From contig PBFR01000009.1 in assembly GCA_002718735.1 (NCBI GenBank), positions 3,270-32,063 on the forward strand: a stretch of 28,794 nucleotides of DNA, given 5' to 3'. Origin of the DNA: Halobacteriovoraceae bacterium. Lineage in GTDB: Bacteria; Bdellovibrionota; Bacteriovoracia; Bacteriovoracales; Bacteriovoracaceae. This document shows, piece after piece, positions 1 through 7,462 of the stretch (within the stretch, counting starts at the first letter, position 1; the number at the start of each line of letters is the position of its first letter). Position numbers and translations under genes: made by a program. The notes under the pieces are model-generated. The model had not been told where the DNA came from. It did no database searches and saw only the letters and a program-made list of their open reading frames with translations.

Positions 1-57
1 GTAGTGTCTCAACTTAGAACTACTAAAGAAGCTGGCGAGTCTGTCAAACTCCCTTGA
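1..57 (+). other. possible 3' end of an upstream gene (uncertain)
   Basis: Frame 1 is open from the window edge to a TGA at 55-57 and reads as 18 polar residues ending in ESVKLP. This could be the C-terminus of a gene cut by the window. A minus-strand frame covering the same bases is also open to the edge, with a possible ATG near position 77, so the coding strand cannot be decided from this fragment. No family is recognisable. Confidence 0.25.
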
Positions 58-145
58 AAATCTCAAAGTCGACATGAAACCGTGGCATACTTCTGAGAAA
101 TATTAGTTCCATTACAAGTGATAACTTTTTGCACAATATTTAGGG

Positions 146-178
146 CACCTACTAATTAGGTGTTGGTAAGTTAACACC
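146..178 (+). other. two mutually exclusive short stem-loops in the leader
   Basis: CACCTA (146-151) can pair with TAGGTG (157-162), while GGTGTT (159-164) can instead pair with AACACC (173-178). The two pairings compete for the same middle segment. The AT-rich stretch after 178 includes a TTTTT. It may be the terminator of the gene upstream or a folded leader for the gene at 274. Apart from this I see nothing in the noncoding stretch 58-273. Confidence 0.25.
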
Positions 179-273
179 CTCTGTAATATTTTTAAAATTG
201 CTATAATCGGCAGCCAGATGTCGTATCCTAGTTAAAATTCTTATTGATATTTTCTGAAAAAGTTGGAGATAAA

Positions 274-1023
274 ATGAATAAACTTTTTTTATTATTTTTT
301 ATGCCTTTGATCACCTCACTATCTCAAGCAAATGAAGATACTCTGTACAAACTTAAAATTAAAGAAGTTGAGAGGAACTTGATAAAGGTTTCAGCATGCG
401 AAGTGGGGAATCTTAATAAATGTAACTCTGTTGGACCTAAAAGAGGCGTTTTTATTCCAGCTCTGGAAAAGCGAATGGAAGCACTTAAAGGCCATGCTGG
501 TTCTGAGCAAGGTACCGCATATGTCGGTGCATTTGCCACTGTAGGTTCCGCCCTTGCAGCTGTGGCAAGTTTTAGTAGCCCTCCCACTTTTGCCATGGGG
601 CTAGTTATAAGTGCTTTAAATGGATATATTTCTGTTGGTAAGGCGCAAATGGGAAGTGAGCTTGAGTCAGAGAGCGAGACTATTAAAAGTTTTATTGAAA
701 CAGATAGCTCTTTGGCCGGTACTATTTCAGAAGGGGAGTTGGTCTCATTAGATGCTATCCTTTTTGAGACAGAATTGAACCACATTGGAATGACCTTAAG
801 ACTTTTAGACTATAATGAAGAAGTTGCTAAGTTTAGAGAGCTTGACTCGCCTCTAAGTTTTGTAAAACTAATAGAGAAGAACTGCAAGGATTACTACTCA
901 ACATTTGAGATCCTTGAAAGCTATAAAAAAATCTCAGACATTGAAGCCGAGTATGACTACCAGAGATCTAGATATATGATTAAGGATGACATTACACAAG
1001 ATCTTCTTTCTGAGTGTAACTAA
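274..1023 (+). CDS. exported protein of unknown function
   Basis: I do not recognise the family. The ATG at 274 is preferred over an in-frame TTG at 244 because GGAG lies just before it and because it begins a signal peptide (MNKLFLLFFMPLITSLSQA, probable cleavage near residue 19). The mature protein has two early cysteines (C42, C50). Residues 82-122 form a Gly/Ala/Ser-rich hydrophobic stretch broken by SSPPT near residue 103, which could be a two-helix hairpin. The rest is charged and mostly helical, with two more cysteines near the C-terminus. The gene stands alone: a hairpin at 1050-1073 separates it from the converging pdxH. Periplasmic or outer-membrane-associated location is inference. 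Confidence 0.8.
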   Translation: MNKLFLLFFMPLITSLSQANEDTLYKLKIKEVERNLIKVSACEVGNLNKCNSVGPKRGVFIPALEKRMEALKGHAGSEQGTAYVGAFATVGSALAAVASFSSPPTFAMGLVISALNGYISVGKAQMGSELESESETIKSFIETDSSLAGTISEGELVSLDAILFETELNHIGMTLRLLDYNEEVAKFRELDSPLSFVKLIEKNCKDYYSTFEILESYKKISDIEAEYDYQRSRYMIKDDITQDLLSECN

Positions 1024-1049
1024 TAAAGATACAAAGTCTGTTAGATTTA

Positions 1050-1073
1050 AGGCCCATGCGATCATATGGGCCT
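1050..1073. terminator. stem-loop between converging genes
   Basis: AGGCCCAT (1050-1057) and ATGGGCCT (1066-1073) form a perfect 8-bp stem around an 8-nt loop, in the 60-bp gap between a plus gene ending at 1023 and pdxH ending at 1084. There is no strong T-run on either side, so it is at best a weak bidirectional terminator. Confidence 0.5.
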
Positions 1074-1083
1074 ATATAGTTCT

Positions 1084-1716
1084 CTAAGGTGCGAGTCTCT
1101 GTATCGTCCAGCTCTTTCCATTTTTTGTATATTTGAATCTATCGTGAAGACGATTGGGACGTCCTTGCCAGAACTCAATGCTTTCGATTTCCACATTGAA
1201 TCCGCCCCAGAAATCAGGGTACTCAACTTCTTTACCCTCGTATTTTTGTTCCAACTCTTTTACCTTTTGGTAAAGTTCTTCTTTTTCAATTTCATGACTT
1301 TGATTGGAAGCTATTGCACTTATTTGAGACTCCCTAGGTCTTGAATAAAAATACTCTCTAGATTCATCTAGAGAAGTTTTAGTTGCGTGTCCTGAGATTC
1401 GAACCTGTCGATCCAGTTCTTTCCAATAAATATTGAGAGAAACTTTATTGTTGTTTGATATGTCTTGTGCTTTGGCCGAGTTATAGTTCGTGAAAAAAAC
1501 AACAGATGATTTTTTTATTTCTTTAATAAGAATGATTCTGGACTTGGGAAATCCTTCAGGGTCAACTGTTGCGAGATTTGCGGCATTTGCGTAAGGGATC
1601 TTCGCTGTGATTGCCAATTGCATCCACTCTTCAAGTTGCTCTATTGGAGATTCCTTAAGAGTATCTCTTTTTAATTCTTGTCTTTCGTATTGTTGTCCAA
1701 CTTTTTTAAGGTCCAC
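1084..1716 (-). CDS. pdxH: pyridoxamine 5'-phosphate oxidase
   Basis: This FMN enzyme oxidises pyridoxamine or pyridoxine 5'-phosphate to pyridoxal 5'-phosphate, the last step of vitamin B6 cofactor synthesis and salvage, in the cytoplasm. The 210 residues match the usual length (E. coli about 218). The N-terminal segment around EQLEEWMQLAI, the FMN-binding RIILIKEI and NYNSAKAQDI segments, and the C-terminal RLHDRF...W..QRLAP signature (189-210) are all present. The start is GTG at 1716 with AAGGA upstream. It lies inside the end of the preceding HAAS gene (11-nt overlap), so the two are probably translationally coupled. No functional link to that gene is evident. Confidence 0.95.
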   Translation of the reverse strand: MDLKKVGQQYERQELKRDTLKESPIEQLEEWMQLAITAKIPYANAANLATVDPEGFPKSRIILIKEIKKSSVVFFTNYNSAKAQDISNNNKVSLNIYWKELDRQVRISGHATKTSLDESREYFYSRPRESQISAIASNQSHEIEKEELYQKVKELEQKYEGKEVEYPDFWGGFNVEIESIEFWQGRPNRLHDRFKYTKNGKSWTIQRLAP

Positions 1717-2626
1717 GCGATTTCCTTATATTTCCATTCTCAAGGTAAAACTTTACTTCATAGGCATTTGGCAGAGTAGATGAAGTGAATGAGTCAGACA
1801 GACCTTTTTGAAGCCTAATGTCATAGGAGTATTCAACTTCTGGATTTGGCATCCAATTGATATTGCCGTTTGTAAACTCTGTCATAACATCAAACTCAGC
1901 CTCGTGGATGTTAATCTGACCATCCTTTCCAACTACTGTAAGGGTTGCATCCACCGGGACTTCTATGTCACAACTTCCGCCACCATATGCTTCGAGATTA
2001 ATTTCCAGAGCGTGTGGCAAAATACTCACAATGTCCTTTTCAGGTGGCATTTGAAGCTTGCAATTCCAGCTCGCCCTTTTACTTGTGGTCGTGGTGAATG
2101 TGAACATACCCGTATCAAAATTAACTAGGATTTCGTTCATATCCGGAGTTAGCTCAAATGAACCATCAAACTGATTAGTAAACCTATTTTCTACGAACTG
2201 GTATTGATCAAATATTTTAATCTTCCCTGAGTTTCCATTTATATCAATTAGACCACCCAAGAGGATCACTCTTTGCTCTTCTTCATCAAATTTTGCAAGG
2301 GGAGTGAATTTCCAAACAAGGACTGTAATGAATGCGAAAAAAATTGCAATTGAACCAAGGACCGTGATTGAAAACCACTTTAGAAATGGATGCTTTTTTG
2401 GCCTGAATGTCTTAAGACCTAGGTCCAGTCTATAGTGATTTGCCACCTTCTGAGGTGAGCCGAGGTCTCTGAGGATTTCACTCATGCTTTTCTCTGGATA
2501 TTTTTCTCTTGCTTCGAGGATGTGCTGATGGTTGTCAGCAACGATTTTGCTTCTTTTACTCGGAGGAAGATCTTTTAAGTGTTTTTCAAGTTCAAAAAGG
2601 TATTGTTCCAAGTTTTGATTTTCCAT
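1706..2626 (-). CDS. HAAS-domain single-pass membrane protein
   Basis: The N-terminal 70 residues are an acidic helical domain with the look of the HAAS/DUF1700 family (LEKHLKDLPPSKRSKIVAD, then a conserved LGSPQKVANHY). One transmembrane helix follows at about 85-105. The C-terminal 200 residues are beta-rich and probably extracytoplasmic, ending in short repeating strands like DUF4097-type adhesin/toastrack domains. In Firmicutes, HAAS domains often sit beside PadR regulators, but none is seen here. SD AAGGGG precedes ATG 2626. It overlaps pdxH by 11 nt in an apparent two-gene operon. The function is unknown; envelope sensing or anti-sigma-like roles are guesses. Confidence 0.75.
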   Translation of the reverse strand: MENQNLEQYLFELEKHLKDLPPSKRSKIVADNHQHILEAREKYPEKSMSEILRDLGSPQKVANHYRLDLGLKTFRPKKHPFLKWFSITVLGSIAIFFAFITVLVWKFTPLAKFDEEEQRVILLGGLIDINGNSGKIKIFDQYQFVENRFTNQFDGSFELTPDMNEILVNFDTGMFTFTTTTSKRASWNCKLQMPPEKDIVSILPHALEINLEAYGGGSCDIEVPVDATLTVVGKDGQINIHEAEFDVMTEFTNGNINWMPNPEVEYSYDIRLQKGLSDSFTSSTLPNAYEVKFYLENGNIRKSRGP

Positions 2627-2768
2627 TTAAGCCCCTTAGGGCATCAATTATAGCGCTCAAGTCTTTAAAACTCCATTAAACATTCTTTTATGCATAGGTG
2701 GGAAAAATTTAAAGGTTCAAAATTGTCTGCCGAAAAGAATGGTAGACTTTAAACTCCAGGAGCTGCCA

Positions 2769-3224
2769 ATGTCCAAGGTTATTAATTTTCAAGAAAAGCG
2801 CAAAGACTCAATCGAAAAGAGAAAAAGAAACTTTGAAAGGGTCTTGTTTTCAGAGTTTTTAGGCTCCTATGCTGAAATCGATGACAATGGAAGTAAATAC
2901 AGCGTGAACCTTGTTGATATTTCAAAAGATGGCTGTCAGTTCCAAGTACCAATTGCTCAGTTCTCAAGCCATAAATTCAAAGAAGGTGAAGAAGTTACGA
3001 TTAGAGTATATTTCACCAAAGACGACTTTTTGCCTGTAGTGGTGAAGGTTAAGCATGGCAAAGAGTATATTGATGAACGGGGAGATGCTTATATGCGTTA
3101 TGGGGGAGAGTTTGACAAGTCTTTGCCAAGCTTCCAGGCCTTTGAACCCTTCATTGATTTTCTATACAAGTTCGCTGAGTTTTCCTGTGTGGATAAGGGA
3201 GAATCACGAGTTTACTTTCTTTAA
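2769..3224 (+). CDS. PilZ-domain c-di-GMP-binding protein
   Basis: This is a probable cytoplasmic effector that binds the second messenger c-di-GMP. Both halves of the PilZ ligand motif are visible: RxxxR as RNFER at residues 20-24, and D/NxSxxG as DISKDG at 50-55, followed by a beta-strand segment up to about residue 125. ATG 2769 is chosen over the in-frame ATG at 2739 because AGGAG is placed correctly before it (151 residues). It is a stand-alone PilZ protein without an output domain, so the partner (motor, pilus or enzyme) cannot be inferred. A palindromic stretch after its stop (3249-3303) separates it from the next gene. Confidence 0.85.
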   Translation: MSKVINFQEKRKDSIEKRKRNFERVLFSEFLGSYAEIDDNGSKYSVNLVDISKDGCQFQVPIAQFSSHKFKEGEEVTIRVYFTKDDFLPVVVKVKHGKEYIDERGDAYMRYGGEFDKSLPSFQAFEPFIDFLYKFAEFSCVDKGESRVYFL

Positions 3225-3248
3225 CCATCTTAAAAATTAATGGCTAAT

Positions 3249-3303
3249 ATTCATCCAATTTAGTAGACTGAGCTGAATACTCACTTAATTAAATTGGATG
3301 AAT
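3249..3303 (+). repeat. 14-bp perfect inverted repeat enclosing a start codon
   Basis: ATTCATCCAATTTA (3249-3262) and TAAATTGGATGAAT (3290-3303) are exact reverse complements with a 27-nt loop. The right arm includes the first two bases of the ATG at 3302 and the whole region where a Shine-Dalgarno would lie. In RNA it would fold over the start of the lipoprotein gene, and it also sits where a terminator for the PilZ gene would be. Confidence 0.7.
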
Positions 3304-4033
3304 GAAGTTTTTATTTCTCATCGCAACATTTATATTTGCTTCATGCTCCACTCCAAAGACTTCAGTTGAAGGTAGGGATTTGGAACAGCTTTATCAAGGA
3401 GCTGGGGTGGAGCGTTATTTTCTTCCTGATTTGCCAGAATGGGCAAACTTCTCCTCTTCATCAAGCTGCAAAAGAACCACACCAATTAAGTATTTAAACT
3501 TTTCGACCTTAAAGGCGAGCTACTCCCTGAGTTATCAAAATCTTGTTCACTTTCAACATATGCTAAATAAAAGATTTGAAACCTTTAGAAGTCAAAGTGA
3601 CCAACCACTGTATTTAAAGGATGAGGCCTTCATTTTTTACAATGTATATGAACAAGTTGCTGGGGGGAGCAAAGACTTTGTAATCCCAAACTTTGATCGC
3701 ATAAGCCTAGTTTGGATTGACCCATTTCTTGACTCTCTTACCAATGTCGATTCAACTTTAAAAAGTAGAGAAGCGGGGAAGGGGCACCCTATTATAGTCA
3801 GTGCATGTTTAAACACCACGGAACTGGAGAAGCTTTCTGAAAAGAAAGGATGGGACCGCTTTGGTGTTAAGTATATAGGCTCTGAAATGTTTTCTCCTTA
3901 CGACTTTGAGTTCGAACTTGGAAACGATTACACACTAAATTTTGAAAAATTTCTGCCAAACAAGGCACTGTACTTGTTTGCGCCATATAAACCAAAGCAC
4001 TTTAAAGGCACTATCAAATTATTAAACAATTAG
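3302..4033 (+). CDS. lipoprotein of unknown function
   Basis: A short type II signal peptide ends in the lipobox FASC (Cys15), so the mature protein is probably anchored to a membrane. The 229-residue mature part has no family I recognise. It is mixed alpha/beta, aromatic-rich, with SSSSSC near residue 57 and a C-terminal beta segment ending in [10 protein letters not shown]. There is no convincing SD, and the start codon lies within an inverted repeat. The cyclophilin gene begins 8 nt after its stop, so the two are probably co-transcribed. This suggests, but does not show, an envelope role. Confidence 0.8.
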   Translation: MKFLFLIATFIFASCSTPKTSVEGRDLEQLYQGAGVERYFLPDLPEWANFSSSSSCKRTTPIKYLNFSTLKASYSLSYQNLVHFQHMLNKRFETFRSQSDQPLYLKDEAFIFYNVYEQVAGGSKDFVIPNFDRISLVWIDPFLDSLTNVDSTLKSREAGKGHPIIVSACLNTTELEKLSEKKGWDRFGVKYIGSEMFSPYDFEFELGNDYTLNFEKFLPNKALYLFAPYKPKHFKGTIKLLNN

Positions 4034-4041
4034 GAGGAAAT

Positions 4042-4575
4042 ATGTTTGGTCCTAGCTTCAAAAAATCAGAGCACAAAGAAGATTTAGAGAGATTAACTGT
4101 AAAATTTAAAACCAACATGGGAGAATTCAGCGCTGAACTTTACGCAAAAGAGTGTCCCGAAACTGTTTGGAACTTTGTCAATCTTGCAGAAGGTAAACAA
4201 GAGACAGTGAAAGAAGGCCCTTATTATGATGGTTTGGTTTTTCACAGAGTTATTGAAAACTTCGTGATTCAAGGTGGATGTCCTGAAGGCACTGGACGCG
4301 GAGGTCCTGGCTATAACTTTAAAGATGAGATTGTAGACTCTCTTAAGCATGACAGTGCTGGAATTCTTTCTATGGCAAATGCTGGCCCTGGAACAAATGG
4401 TTCTCAATTTTTTATCACGCTTGCACCTACACCACACCTTAATGGCAGGCACACTGTTTTTGGTAAGGTGACAGAAGGAATGGATGTTGTTGCAAAGATC
4501 GGTCAGGTCTCAACAGACGCTATGGATCGTCCTTTGGAAGACGTAGTTATGGAAAAAGTGGAAATCGTTCGCTGA
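4042..4575 (+). CDS. cyclophilin-type peptidyl-prolyl cis-trans isomerase
   Basis: The enzyme speeds cis-trans isomerisation of prolyl peptide bonds in folding proteins. The family's active-site segments are present: FHRV (67-70), the Q-G-G loop after it, [16 protein letters not shown] (111-126) and [10 protein letters not shown] (132-141). No signal peptide is seen, so it is the cytoplasmic PpiB-like form; the N-terminal extension of about 17 charged residues is extra. An excellent SD (AGGAGG) precedes the ATG. It follows the lipoprotein gene by 8 nt. Its stop abuts the converging truA stop with no base between. Confidence 0.93.
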   Translation: MFGPSFKKSEHKEDLERLTVKFKTNMGEFSAELYAKECPETVWNFVNLAEGKQETVKEGPYYDGLVFHRVIENFVIQGGCPEGTGRGGPGYNFKDEIVDSLKHDSAGILSMANAGPGTNGSQFFITLAPTPHLNGRHTVFGKVTEGMDVVAKIGQVSTDAMDRPLEDVVMEKVEIVR

Positions 4576-5346
4576 TTATTTGAACTTTAAATCACCTAGA
4601 ATAAGGCCGGATGCTGGGGCTACAAAGCCAATGCATTCGGCCTGCTCTTTTAAAGAGTTCTGGATGTCTTCCAAAGTCTTCTCCCCTCTACCAAGTCTAA
4701 ATAAAGCACCCATCATCAACCTAATTTGATGCCTCATAAATCCTTCACCTTTAACCGTGTATAGAAATGTTTTATCGGGGAAAAAATTTGCTTGAAGCAG
4801 CTCATTCTCTTCGATTCTCGAATGCATGATTTCTCTATTAAAAACTTTTCCAGGTGTAGGCTTATAGCAATAGGCCTTAAAGTGGTGGTGTCCCTCAAAA
4901 ATCTTTGCACCTTCTTTCATTAACTCAATATCTAAATCTTCAACAATATTGCACATGAAAGGAGTCGCGAATGGGTAGGCCTTTTTCTCATTGGAAAATA
5001 GGTAGTAGTAGGTTTTTAGTTTTGCGTGATTAATAACTTGAAAGTCTTTTCCAACTCTTTCAAGCTTAAGTGCCTTGATATCGGCAGGCAGGTTTTCGTT
5101 GAGTTTGGAAAAGAGCCACTCAGGGTCAATGTCTTCTTTTATTGTTATCGTGCAGGCCGTTTTCATGGCAGAGACCATTGAGTCAGTTCGACTTGAACCT
5201 AGAGTTTTAAAGTTGGAGTGACCTAAAATAAACTCAATAGTTCTGTCCAGCATGAATTGCACAGTCTTAACTTGCGGTTGTTTTTGCCAGCCATGATAGC
5301 GAAAACCAAGGTATTGAAAAGTTAAAAGGTAGTGCCACTTTTCCAT
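4576..5346 (-). CDS. truA: tRNA pseudouridine synthase A (divergent)
   Basis: TruA isomerises uridines 38-40 in the anticodon stem-loop of many tRNAs. The protein has the family layout: GFRYHGWQKQP near the N-terminus, TVQ..L, the catalytic Asp in SRTDSMVSA (D55 from this start), and a C-terminal GEGFMRHQIRLMMGALFRLG segment. The motif is usually GRTDAGVHA, so the Gly-Val-His after the catalytic Asp is replaced. I start at ATG 5346, 1 nt after the recJ stop; an in-frame TTG at 5370 inside recJ is the alternative. It is the third gene of a zinc-ribbon/recJ/truA unit. Confidence 0.88.
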   Translation of the reverse strand: MEKWHYLLTFQYLGFRYHGWQKQPQVKTVQFMLDRTIEFILGHSNFKTLGSSRTDSMVSAMKTACTITIKEDIDPEWLFSKLNENLPADIKALKLERVGKDFQVINHAKLKTYYYLFSNEKKAYPFATPFMCNIVEDLDIELMKEGAKIFEGHHHFKAYCYKPTPGKVFNREIMHSRIEENELLQANFFPDKTFLYTVKGEGFMRHQIRLMMGALFRLGRGEKTLEDIQNSLKEQAECIGFVAPASGLILGDLKFK

Positions 5347-5347
5347 T

Positions 5348-7057
5348 TTATGGAGTGTATATCTTCTCAACCATTAACTGAATAATTTCATTGCCTCTAA
5401 AGCGGTTTATGCCAAGACCAAAATAAATTGTAAGGCCTTGTGATTGTGCTTGAAAAATTTCTTCAGGAGACTGAGCTCCCCATTTTCCTATAAAGTTAAA
5501 GCTAATGCCGCCAATTTTTATCCTGGGGTTGTCTTTGTGGGTGAAGACCCACTTTACATGAACATCTTTTAAAATTGTATATGAATCAAGTCGAGCATCT
5601 TCCATCCTAAAAAGAGGTTTTGCGTTGCCCATGCCAAAAGGTTCCAACATGTCGAGCTGCTTTAAGAGCGCTCGATCAATGTCATTGAAAGATATTTGGG
5701 CATCGAATATATCCTGCTTCGTTCTAGCTATTGGTGGAATGTGTGAAAGTAACATGTTGATCTTGTTCTTGAAGTCGGTAAAATTCTCTTTAGGCATCGA
5801 AAGCCCTGCTGCTGCCTTGTGCCCACCAAATTTCAAAAATAACTCTTCACATTCTTTTAGGTTATGAAATAAGTCCAAGTCACCAGCGCTTCTAGCACTG
5901 GCCTTAATAATGTTTTTATCTTCGCTGTCGGTAAATACAACTGCTGGCACCCCAAATGTTTCCACAAGCTTGCTGGCGACGATACCTATAACACCTTCAT
6001 GCCAATCAGGAGAGTATACGACGCTGATCAAGTGTTCTGTGCCTCGCATTTCGCCAATGACTTGTTTTTTGGCCTCTTCAAACACTTGGGCCTGAATAAG
6101 TTTTCTTTCTCTATTGGATATCTCCAAATGACTATAGTACTGAAATGCTTCCTTGTGTTCCTTCGAGATAAGAAGGTTTAAAGCTTTTTCTGGATGGTCT
6201 AGCCTCCCTTTGGAGTTAATTAATGGCCCAACATAAAATGAGATTTTCTCGCTTGGAATCATAGGTGCATTTCTATCTTCGTCTGAGAAAAAACACTCTA
6301 TACCTGCATAAGTGGTGGTTGGTATCTGCTTGAGCCCATGTCTAGTTAGCTTCATATTCATGGGATTAAGTGGTGCCATATCACAAATGGTGCCAATTCC
6401 TACGAACTGGAGAAGAGGGTAGATGCTTGGGGTCTCAATTCCATTTTTTGCTAAGAGCTCTTTTACCTTCAGACAAACTGCAAAAGCAACTCCCACTCCT
6501 GCAAGTGCTTTAAGAGGGCTGTCTGTTGGCTCATCCCTTCTGTTTGGATTCACTACAGCATATGCTTTGGGGATATGTTCTTTTGTATCTTTATGGTGAT
6601 CGGTTATGATGAGATCAAGACCTTTCTCTTTGGCGTAGTCGGCCGTCTCTAGATTCGATATCCCACAGTCCACAGATATTAAAAGCCTTACGCCTTTCTC
6701 TAGTGCATTATCCACTGAGGATGGGTGAATTCCATAGCCCTCTACAAACCTACTTGGTTGAAACAATTCGACTTCCACATCTAACATTTGAAAGTACTGG
6801 TAAAACAAAGCACATGAAGTGGTGCCATCCACATCATAATCACCATAGATCCCAATCTTTTCACCACTATCGATGGCCTCAATTATTCTTTTGGCCGTCT
6901 TTTCCATATCTTTCATGTTGGTGAGATCAGGGAGTTGTCTGAGGTCCCACGAAAAAAACTCGTCGAGACGCTCCTCTGAGTATCCTCTTTTGTCTAGAAG
7001 TGCTTTTACTACTGGATGAATTGTTTCTGTATTGTGTGTGTTTGTTGTGATGGCCAT
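5348..7057 (-). CDS. recJ: single-stranded-DNA-specific exonuclease RecJ
   Basis: RecJ degrades single-stranded DNA 5' to 3' in recombination and mismatch repair. The DHH phosphoesterase motifs are intact: DYDVDGTT (73-80), DCG (130-132) and DHH (153-155). Further on, GVGVAFAVC and the DHHA1-type GGHKAAAGLS segment are present, followed by a C-terminal OB-like domain. At 569 residues the length is normal for the family. The start ATG 7057 has no clear SD. It is followed by truA after 1 nt and preceded by the zinc-ribbon gene with a 42-nt gap. Confidence 0.95.
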   Translation of the reverse strand: MAITTNTHNTETIHPVVKALLDKRGYSEERLDEFFSWDLRQLPDLTNMKDMEKTAKRIIEAIDSGEKIGIYGDYDVDGTTSCALFYQYFQMLDVEVELFQPSRFVEGYGIHPSSVDNALEKGVRLLISVDCGISNLETADYAKEKGLDLIITDHHKDTKEHIPKAYAVVNPNRRDEPTDSPLKALAGVGVAFAVCLKVKELLAKNGIETPSIYPLLQFVGIGTICDMAPLNPMNMKLTRHGLKQIPTTTYAGIECFFSDEDRNAPMIPSEKISFYVGPLINSKGRLDHPEKALNLLISKEHKEAFQYYSHLEISNRERKLIQAQVFEEAKKQVIGEMRGTEHLISVVYSPDWHEGVIGIVASKLVETFGVPAVVFTDSEDKNIIKASARSAGDLDLFHNLKECEELFLKFGGHKAAAGLSMPKENFTDFKNKINMLLSHIPPIARTKQDIFDAQISFNDIDRALLKQLDMLEPFGMGNAKPLFRMEDARLDSYTILKDVHVKWVFTHKDNPRIKIGGISFNFIGKWGAQSPEEIFQAQSQGLTIYFGLGINRFRGNEIIQLMVEKIYTP

Positions 7058-7099
7058 GTAGGGAAGATAACATGGCCGACTTAACCTGACAGGTGTTTT

Positions 7100-7345
7100 T
7101 TACCAGAGGACGTAAATCCCTGAAATCATATCTTCTTCGTGCAGGTCGTCACTTCTTTCGAATAACTCTGAGAAGCTCTGGTTCTTGTCCCCATGAATTT
7201 TATCGAAATAGTTCAATGGCAGAAATGACTTGCCACAACCGCAGCATTTGTCTTGTTCTACATGGCTTTCAACTACCTGTCCGCATACGTGACACTTTCT
7301 GATGATAACTTTTTTAACTTTTTTCTTTTCCAGTTGAGGTTTCAT
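7100..7345 (-). CDS. small zinc-ribbon protein
   Basis: An 81-residue protein with a lysine-rich N-terminus and a probable zinc ribbon: CxxC at C18/C21 and CxxC at C34/C37, with an extra Cys at 35. The C-terminal half is acidic (SELFERSDDLHEEDM). No enzymatic motif is seen. GGAG lies just before ATG 7345. It precedes recJ on the same strand. The family is not one I can name; a nucleic-acid or protein-interaction role is a guess. Confidence 0.7.
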   Translation of the reverse strand: MKPQLEKKKVKKVIIRKCHVCGQVVESHVEQDKCCGCGKSFLPLNYFDKIHGDKNQSFSELFERSDDLHEEDMISGIYVLW

Positions 7346-7419
7346 AACTCCGCCTTTGTTGTAAAGAACTCATCGTAAAGCGGAAGGATTAATTTAGGAA
7401 AAATTTGCCTCTTATAAAG

Positions 7420-7447
7420 AAAAAGGGCCCCTATAGGAGCCCTTTTT
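7420..7447 (-). terminator. Rho-independent terminator of the 7463-9100 gene
   Basis: AAAAAGGGC (7420-7428) pairs perfectly with GCCCTTTTT (7439-7447), and CC/GG pairs continue inside after one mismatch. On the minus strand the hairpin ends in a T-run and lies 16 nt past the stop of the gene above. The symmetry also gives a T-run on the plus strand. Confidence 0.85.
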
Positions 7448-7462
7448 GATCGGTTTTTGGTT

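Noticed and set aside
324..785. Long minus-strand open frame antisense to the gene at 274
   Set aside because: It lies wholly inside a better gene that has a signal peptide and an SD; no domain or ribosome site supports the antisense frame.
4093..4452. 119-codon minus-strand frame inside the cyclophilin gene
   Set aside because: The opposite strand encodes intact cyclophilin motifs, and the antisense protein is low-complexity without recognisable features.
7081..7098. ACCTG-A-CAGGT followed by a T-run as a terminator
   Set aside because: The arms are 5 bp with a one-base centre, so no stable hairpin; it also points the wrong way for the genes around it.
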